Assembly: GCF_001544575.2 (NCBI RefSeq)
Contig: NZ_FCNY02000001.1
Span: 248,001 to 312,000, forward strand
Origin: Caballeronia cordobensis
GTDB taxonomy: Bacteria; Pseudomonadota; Gammaproteobacteria; Burkholderiales; Burkholderiaceae
Length of the DNA: 64,000 bases
Direction of reading: 5' to 3'
In this document: positions 56,059-64,000 of the stretch, in pieces
Layout of the letters: every line of letters begins with the position of its first letter
Position numbering within the stretch: the stretch's first letter is position 1
The notes under the pieces: model-generated
Databases searched by the model: none
What the model saw: only the letters and a program-made list of their open reading frames with translations
What the model was told of the DNA's origin: nothing
Program-made: the position numbers and the translations under genes

Positions 56059-57713
56059 TGCCGAACCCCGCCGAGAAATACCGCCCGTTTCCGCAAGTCC
56101 GTCTGAATGGCCGCCGCTGGCCGACCCGCACGATCGAGCGCGCGCCGATCTGGATGAGCACCGATCTGCGCGACGGCAACCAGTCGCTCATCGAGCCGAT
56201 GAGCATCGCCGCGAAGCTCGAATTCTTCGAGATGCTGGTGAAAATCGGGTTCAAGGAGATCGAGGTGGGGTTCCCGTCGGCATCGCAGACGGACTTCGAT
56301 TTCGTGCGCAAGCTGATCGACGAAAACCGCATTCCCGCCGACGTGACCATCGAAGTGCTCGTGCAGTCGCGCCGCGAACTGATCGAGCGCACGTTCGAAG
56401 CCGTCGAGGGCGCAAGCCGTGTGATCGTGCATCTCTATAACGCGATCGCGCCCTCGTTCCGCAAGATCGTGTTCAATCAGTCGATGGACGAAGTCAAGGC
56501 GCTGGCGGTCGAAGGCACGCGCATCATCAAGGAATGCGCGGCGGCGCGGCCGGATACGCACTGGATCTATCAATATTCGCCCGAGACCTTCAGCATGACG
56601 GAGCTCTCGTTCGCGCGCGAAGTGTGCGACGCCGTTGCGCAAACCTGGCGTCCGACGCCCGATCACAAAATGATCGTGAATCTGCCCGCGACGGTCGAAG
56701 CCGCCATGCCGAACGTGTTCGCCGACCAGGTCGAGTGGATGGACCGCAACATGGGCTATCGCGACAGCATCGTGCTCTCCGTTCACCCGCACAACGATCG
56801 CGGCACGGCGGTCGCGGCGGCGGAAATGGCGGTGCTTGCGGGCGCGGATCGCATCGAAGGGTGCCTGTTCGGCAACGGCGAGCGCACCGGCAACGTCGAT
56901 CTCGTCACGCTCGCGATGAATCTCTATACGCAGGGCATCGATCCGGGCCTCGATTTCTCCGATATCGACGCCGTGCGCCGCGTCGTCGAGCGCTGTAACC
57001 AGATTCCGGTGCATCCGCGCCATCCGTATGCGGGCGATCTCGTGTTCACCGCGTTCTCGGGCTCGCATCAGGACGCGATCCGCAAGGGCTTCGCGCAGCG
57101 CGCGCCGGGCACGGTGTGGGAAGTGCCCTATTTGCCGATCGATCCGGCCGATCTCGGCCGCAGCTACGACGCCGTGATCCGCGTGAACAGCCAGTCCGGC
57201 AAAGGCGGCTCGACGTATCTGCTCGAACGCGGGCTTGGCTTCACGCCGCCGCGCCGCGTGCAGATCGAATTCAGCCACGCCGTCCAGAAAGTGACCGACG
57301 CGTCCGGCGCGGAGATCGGCGGCGAAGCGATCTGCGAACTCTTCCGGCGCGAATATTTCGATGCGGGCGGGCCGGTGTCGCGCATCGATGCGGCGACGCT
57401 GGCGGTGTTCGAAAGGCGCGTCGCAGTTTCACCCGCGGCAAGCGCGGCAGGCGGCGACGCGTGGGCGCAGACCGTCGCGGCCGCGCTCGATGTCGATGCG
57501 GCCGTCAACTGGTTCGAAACGGCGGTCACGGCGAGCGGCGATACCGCTGCGTTCGTCGGCTGCCGGGTCGGCGACGGTCCGACGCGCTTCGGCGTCGCGG
57601 TGCATGAAAGTCCGGCGCTGGCGGTCGCGGATGCGGTCGTGAGCGCGGTGAACCGGTCGGGACGGATCGTGGAGCGCGCGCCGCAAGCGCAGGACGAAGC
57701 GCTCGAAGCGTAA
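56055..57713 (+). CDS. leuA: 2-isopropylmalate synthase (type 2, long form)
   Basis: A 552-residue enzyme; ATG at 56055 (or the adjacent ATG at 56058) with AGAGAG upstream. It condenses acetyl-CoA with 2-ketoisovalerate, the first committed step to leucine. The catalytic barrel begins [19 protein letters not shown] (metal-binding Asp in TDLRDGNQ) and contains [11 protein letters not shown] and [11 protein letters not shown]. The C-terminal half (about 420-552) includes the LeuA regulatory domain ([12 protein letters not shown] region), the site of leucine feedback. This is the fungal/actinobacterial-like type rather than the short Escherichia coli type. A long structured leader precedes it. 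Confidence 0.95.
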   Translation: MMPNPAEKYRPFPQVRLNGRRWPTRTIERAPIWMSTDLRDGNQSLIEPMSIAAKLEFFEMLVKIGFKEIEVGFPSASQTDFDFVRKLIDENRIPADVTIEVLVQSRRELIERTFEAVEGASRVIVHLYNAIAPSFRKIVFNQSMDEVKALAVEGTRIIKECAAARPDTHWIYQYSPETFSMTELSFAREVCDAVAQTWRPTPDHKMIVNLPATVEAAMPNVFADQVEWMDRNMGYRDSIVLSVHPHNDRGTAVAAAEMAVLAGADRIEGCLFGNGERTGNVDLVTLAMNLYTQGIDPGLDFSDIDAVRRVVERCNQIPVHPRHPYAGDLVFTAFSGSHQDAIRKGFAQRAPGTVWEVPYLPIDPADLGRSYDAVIRVNSQSGKGGSTYLLERGLGFTPPRRVQIEFSHAVQKVTDASGAEIGGEAICELFRREYFDAGGPVSRIDAATLAVFERRVAVSPAASAAGGDAWAQTVAAALDVDAAVNWFETAVTASGDTAAFVGCRVGDGPTRFGVAVHESPALAVADAVVSAVNRSGRIVERAPQAQDEALEA

Positions 57714-57730
57714 GAAAAAGGCGTGCGTGG

Positions 57731-58114
57731 CTATTCGAGCGCCACGCGCGTCGCCTGCAGCGCGAGCAGTTGCCACTGGCCTTCGGTCTGAACGTGCACG
57801 GCGGTATAGGCGATCGGAAAGAGCAGCGCGCCGTTCTTCGACTCCATTTCGACCAGCGCGCGGCCCGATACCAGACAGGTATCGCGGCCGGCGGGCAGCA
57901 CGTCCTGCGACTGGATTTCGATCTGGCGATAGCGGCGGCGGCCCGCAACGATGGCGTCGATGAACTGACGCTTCGTTTCGCGCTTGCCGTTCGTGTGCAC
58001 GTAGCTGACGTTTTCGGCCAGCAGCGTGTCCAGCGCCGCGCCGTCGCCCTCGACCATCGCCCGGAAGCGATCGCGCTCGAGGCCGCGTATGGCCTCAATG
58101 GTTTTTGCCGGCAT
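57731..58114 (-). CDS. SnoaL/NTF2-like family protein (DUF4440)
   Basis: A 127-residue cone-shaped NTF2-like protein, ATG at 58114 with GGGGA 8 bases upstream. The N-terminal helix RFRAMVEGDGAALDTLLAENVSYVHTNG and the beta-sheet core match DUF4440/SnoaL-like ketosteroid-isomerase-fold proteins. Members bind small molecules or act as subunits; no catalytic residues can be assigned. It converges on leuA and lies 46 bases after pagL in the same direction, so they may share a transcript. Confidence 0.85.
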   Translation of the reverse strand: MPAKTIEAIRGLERDRFRAMVEGDGAALDTLLAENVSYVHTNGKRETKRQFIDAIVAGRRRYRQIEIQSQDVLPAGRDTCLVSGRALVEMESKNGALLFPIAYTAVHVQTEGQWQLLALQATRVALE

Positions 58115-58160
58115 CTGTCGATTCCCCTTGTGTCGAGGAAACCGATGCGCCGGCGCCTCG

Positions 58161-58727
58161 TCAGAAGTTGTATTGCAGATATAGCTGGCTGAAATTTATA
58201 CCAGGATTCGGCTCTTTGATACCCGCGTTCGACACATGCTGGTAGCGAAAGCCGGCCTGATAGCTCTGCTTCTGGCCGAAGATCACGCCGATGCCCACCA
58301 CGTCCGCGAACTGGAATGCGGTCGACGCGGTGAAAAACGGCGAGAAACGTGCGTGCGTGAGCAGCCGCACGCCGACGCCCGCCTCGATGAACGGCCGGAA
58401 ATAGCCCGAGCTTTTCACGAACCGCACCATCGGCGTCACCCCGAACTCCCAGATATCCGGGTTGGTGGTGTAGGGCATGGTCGAGTGCCAGTACGACACG
58501 TGCCCCTCGCCGACGAGCGTGAAGTGAAAGCCGCCGATTTCCCACCAGGTCAGATCGGGGTCCCAGACGAGGCCGAGATCGACTTTATTGATGTCGCGAT
58601 CGGACATGCCGCCGGCGATCTGCACGCCGAACCGGTCTGCGTGAGCGGCCGTGGATGCAACACCGAGCGCGGCGCAAACCGTCAGACGCGCGAGCGGACG
58701 TTGCCAGAGAGTCTTGTTTTTATGCAT
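58161..58727 (-). CDS. pagL: Lipid A 3-O-deacylase (PagL-like)
   Basis: A 188-residue outer-membrane protein from ATG at 58727, with GGGG 5 bases before. Signal peptide (LTVCAALGVASTAAHA) and an eight-stranded barrel ending in aromatic Phe (YLQYNF). The PagL active-site motif YQHVSNAGIKEPN gives H164 and S166. The family catalytic Glu (E140 in Pseudomonas aeruginosa) would align near N178 by simple counting, so an Asn may replace it; that alignment is uncertain. PagL removes the 3-O acyl chain from lipid A and alters TLR4 signalling and antibiotic resistance. It is divergent from rpoH across 358 bp. Confidence 0.88.
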   Translation of the reverse strand: MHKNKTLWQRPLARLTVCAALGVASTAAHADRFGVQIAGGMSDRDINKVDLGLVWDPDLTWWEIGGFHFTLVGEGHVSYWHSTMPYTTNPDIWEFGVTPMVRFVKSSGYFRPFIEAGVGVRLLTHARFSPFFTASTAFQFADVVGIGVIFGQKQSYQAGFRYQHVSNAGIKEPNPGINFSQLYLQYNF

Positions 58728-59000
58728 GAGCACCCCAATTACTTACTCGGAAGACGGGCGTGTTTCACTAACGATGTCGTCTGCGGATTTTAGTGATCTT
58801 CCGCCACCTTTGCAGAAATCGCATACACCTAGCCTATTTGTTGAATTTTCTTTCGCCGCAGCGCACAAAAACGGTAATCCGTTCGAAACCATCGGACGAA
58901 TCGGTATCATCTACCGCGCTCGGCACAACAGTCTGTTCTATCAAACCCGCAAATTCGATAGCTTTTGTGGGAACTCCCTCATTCCCGGGCCCTCTAACAC

Positions 59001-59027
59001 TTAGCACTCGATGAACCGGAGTGCTAA
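59001..59027 (+). promoter_or_regulatory. CIRCE operator (HrcA site) upstream of rpoH
   Basis: TTAGCACTC-N9-GAGTGCTAA, a perfect match to the CIRCE consensus, 58 bases before the rpoH ATG. The rest of the 358-bp spacer from 58728 shows no gene and no clear sigma-70 hexamers. HrcA presumably represses rpoH here. Confidence 0.92.
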
Positions 59028-59085
59028 TATCGTGTCTGACTTGCCGCCGTCGTCTGGCGGCACGCGAATTGTTGATAAGGAGCTT

Positions 59086-60027
<942 letters not shown>

Positions 60028-60058
60028 AACCTGACTGTGCTGTAGCAGTAATTGCGAA

Positions 60059-60088
60059 GCCCGCCGTCATCGAGACGGCGGGCTTTTT
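60059..60088 (+). terminator. Rho-independent terminator of rpoH
   Basis: GCCCGCCGTC (60059-60068) / GACGGCGGGC (60074-60083), ATCGA loop, five T. Confidence 0.92.
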
Positions 60089-60105
60089 ATTTGATCGCGC
60101 GCTTA

Positions 60106-60132
60106 TAAGCAAACGGCGCCCGAAGGCGCCGT
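60106..60132 (-). terminator. Rho-independent terminator of nagE
   Basis: ACGGCGCC (60113-60120) / GGCGCCGT (60125-60132) with a tetraloop that reads TTCG in the leftward transcript, followed by TTTGCTT. The stable UUCG loop and short U-rich tail fit a terminator 38 bases past the nagE stop. Confidence 0.75.
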
Positions 60133-60169
60133 CCGCAATCATGCATCGACTACTGCATCGGCTACCGCA

Positions 60170-61966
<1,797 letters not shown>

Positions 61967-62055
61967 CGGGTTCTCCAAAAATATAAGTCTTGTCGTTACT
62001 GCTTCGGGGATTGCTGAAAAAGCTTGCCGGCGCTGAGTGCAGAACGGACGTCAGT

Positions 62056-64000
62056 TCAGTCCTGCGGCCAGATTTCGCGGCTTGCCGTTCTTACTGCCTG
62101 TGCCGATTCGAGCGCGAGGCAGTCCTCGGCGCGCTGACGGCAAAGCTGGTAATCGAGAGTGCGCACACGCGCCTTGATGCCGGGCACCGACACCGGATCG
62201 ACCGACAATTCCGTCACGCCGAGTCCGACGAGCAAGGGCGCCGCGACCGGATCGCCGCCGAGCGCGCCGCACACGCCGACCCACTTGCCGTGCTTCTCCG
62301 CGCCCTGCACCGCCGCCTTGATGAGACGCAGCACGGCCGGATGCAGACCGTCGGACTGCGCGGCGAGATCGGGCTGGCAGCGGTCCATCGCTAGCGTGTA
62401 TTGCGTAAGATCGTTGGTGCCGATCGAGAGAAAGTCCGCGTGCTTCGCGAGCTGGTCGGCAAGCAAGGCCGCCGACGGCACTTCGATCATCACGCCGACT
62501 TCGATCGGCTCGGTGCGGCCGGCCTCGCGCGACAATTCGTCGATGCGCGCGCGCAGGCGTTGCAGTTCGCCGGCATCCGTCACCATCGGCAGAAGGATGC
62601 GCACGTGGCCTTCGGGTTTCACGGCGAGCAGGCCGCGCAACTGATCGTCGAGCAGATCGGGGCGCACTTGCGCGAGGCGAATGCCGCGCAGGCCGAGCGC
62701 CGGATTCTCTTCGGGCGGCAGCGTCAGATAATCGACTTCCTTGTCCGCGCCGACATCCAGCGTGCGGATGATCGCCGTGCGGCCTTGCAACGCATCGACG
62801 ATGCCCTGATAGCTTTGCGCATGCTCGGCCACCGTCGGCGCCGACTGGCGATGGATGAACAGCAGTTCCGTACGCAGCAGGCCGACCGCGTCCGCGCCGT
62901 TCTCGACAGCGGCCTTCGCGTCGTCGAGCGTCGCGATGTTCGCGGCGACTTCGATCGCGCGGCCATCCTTGGTCGATGCCGCTTCCTGCGACAGCTTGCG
63001 GTTCGCCTCGCGCACGTTCGCGAGACGCTCGCGTTCGGCGCGCGCGCGCTCGACGTCGAGTTGCGTCGGCGCATGCTCGATGCGGCCCGCCGATGCATCG
63101 ACGACGACCTGCGTGCCTTCGGGAATGGCGTGCAACGCATCGCCGATCGCGACGAGCGCCGGAATGCCGACCTGCCGCGCGATGATCGCCGCGTGCGAGG
63201 TCGCGCCGCCGCGCGCCATCACGAGCGCCGTGACACGCGTGCGGTCGATCGACGAAAGATCCGACGGCGTGAATTCAGTGGCCGCGAGCACCGCTTCCGC
63301 CGGCAGCTCGCGCGCCGTCGTGTTGGTGAGGCCGAGCGCGCGCAGCACGCGCTTTTCGATGTCGCGCAGATCGGCCGCGCGCTCGGCGAGCAGATCGTCC
63401 TGCACGTTCGAGAGCAGCGCGATCTGCGCGCGGATCGCCTCGCGCCATGCGAAGCCCGCGCTCTTGCCGAGGCTGATCAGATCGCGCGCGGCGTCGACGA
63501 GCGTCGGGTCTTCGAGCAGCACGCGATGCACCGCGAAAATGCCAGCCTCGCCGACCGCGCCGCGCTGCGACGCGGTGCGCACGGTTTCGCCGAGTTCGGC
63601 GTCGACCTGCGCGATGGCTTTATCGAGCGCACGGCTTTCCGCCGCCGACGAGCCGCTTGCCTGTTCGGGCGGCACGATCTCCTGATCGTCCCAGCGCACC
63701 AGCGTGCCGACGGCGATGCCCGGCGCCGCGCACACGCCCGCGAGCGTGTTCGGCGGCAGCGGTTCGCCCGATGCGGCGGGCTTCGCGAGCGGCGCCGGCG
63801 ATTTCTGGCGCGCGGGCGTCTCTTCGACTTCGCCATGCGCGGCGCGCAACAATTCGACGGCGACGGCTTCCACCGCCTGTTGTGCCTGCGAGCCGATGCC
63901 GACCAGTTCGATCGTCGCGCCCTCGCCCGCGCCGAGGCCGAGCAGACCGACCACGCTTTCCACCGGCGCCTTCTTGCCTTCGTAACGAATCTCGACCTTC
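62056..64000 (-). CDS. Multiphosphoryl transfer protein (HPr-EI fusion), N-terminus beyond window
   Basis: The frame stays open to the window edge, so the gene continues to the right; the GTG at 63963 is internal. The first visible residues (VEIRYEGKKAPVESVVGLLG) are the second half of an HPr domain whose active His lies outside the window. After a Pro/Ala linker comes enzyme I: N-terminal domain with phospho-His in GGATSHAAIIARQ (about bp 63195), then the PEP-binding barrel with ILLPMVTDAGELQRLR and the catalytic Cys in GVCGALGGDP (about bp 62270). An N-terminal EIIA may exist too (FruB/NagF-like). It supplies phosphate to the NagE permease 89 bases downstream. Confidence 0.93.
   Translation of the reverse strand, partial: KVEIRYEGKKAPVESVVGLLGLGAGEGATIELVGIGSQAQQAVEAVAVELLRAAHGEVEETPARQKSPAPLAKPAASGEPLPPNTLAGVCAAPGIAVGTLVRWDDQEIVPPEQASGSSAAESRALDKAIAQVDAELGETVRTASQRGAVGEAGIFAVHRVLLEDPTLVDAARDLISLGKSAGFAWREAIRAQIALLSNVQDDLLAERAADLRDIEKRVLRALGLTNTTARELPAEAVLAATEFTPSDLSSIDRTRVTALVMARGGATSHAAIIARQVGIPALVAIGDALHAIPEGTQVVVDASAGRIEHAPTQLDVERARAERERLANVREANRKLSQEAASTKDGRAIEVAANIATLDDAKAAVENGADAVGLLRTELLFIHRQSAPTVAEHAQSYQGIVDALQGRTAIIRTLDVGADKEVDYLTLPPEENPALGLRGIRLAQVRPDLLDDQLRGLLAVKPEGHVRILLPMVTDAGELQRLRARIDELSREAGRTEPIEVGVMIEVPSAALLADQLAKHADFLSIGTNDLTQYTLAMDRCQPDLAAQSDGLHPAVLRLIKAAVQGAEKHGKWVGVCGALGGDPVAAPLLVGLGVTELSVDPVSVPGIKARVRTLDYQLCRQRAEDCLALESAQAVRTASREIWPQD

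Overview
The window is about 64 kb of dense, GC-rich Gram-negative chromosome. Gene content and order point to a member of the Burkholderiaceae (Burkholderia, Paraburkholderia or Caballeronia type), probably the primary chromosome. The support is: rpoN-hpf-ptsN-hprK-rapZ downstream of kdsD-kdsC-lptC-lptA-lptB, a tRNA-Gln between ispE and prs, a Burkholderia-style trimeric porin, a CIRCE element in front of rpoH, and a long (type 2) leuA. No insertion sequence, prophage, CRISPR array or rRNA was seen. Nearly all genes look intact; the two edge genes are cut by the window.

Layout. 0-6 kb: a transglutaminase-like protein (cut at its 5' end), then a probable D-amino-acid module of RpiR regulator, N-acyl-D-amino-acid deacylase and RidA, facing a PLP fold-III amino acid deaminase. 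6-13 kb: MarR-controlled multidrug exporter, EcsC protein, esterase, CHRD protein, porin and LysR regulator. 13-19 kb: a two-component island, three tandem LuxR-type response regulators followed by one hybrid histidine kinase, with AT-rich spacers. 19-30 kb: ssb and an MFS gene divergent from uvrA, an AI-2E family permease, and a leftward run of K+/H+ antiporter, apt, lysE, Nudix and purU. 30-40 kb: Kdo synthesis and LPS export genes, then sigma-54 and the nitrogen-PTS genes. 40-52 kb: mutY/mutM, TPR protein, lolB, ispE, tRNA-Gln, prs, rplY, pth, hisC, and rsmD-coaD-ferredoxin divergent from ftsY. 52-60 kb: an aromatic ring-cleavage tail operon, ybiB, leuA with an elaborate leader, pagL and rpoH. 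60-64 kb: a GlcNAc-type PTS (nagE and an HPr-EI fusion).

Envelope functions recur: kdsD/kdsC make the Kdo precursor, LptCAB move LPS, PagL can trim lipid A, LolB inserts lipoproteins and the porin sits in the outer membrane. Phosphotransfer also recurs: nitrogen PTS with HPr kinase in one place, sugar PTS in another.

The most unusual items are (1) the leuA leader: a 25-residue leader peptide with four rare CTA Leu codons, apparently leaderless, with stacked hairpins and a second upstream ORF ending exactly on the leuA start; (2) the 3 response regulators plus 1 hybrid kinase cluster with a half-length periplasmic sensor; (3) a NagE whose third domain is a second EIIB with Ala in place of the phosphorylated Cys; and (4) a perfect CIRCE operator before rpoH. 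Start codons were chosen from ribosome-binding sites and family lengths; several differ from the longest open frame and are explained in the entries.
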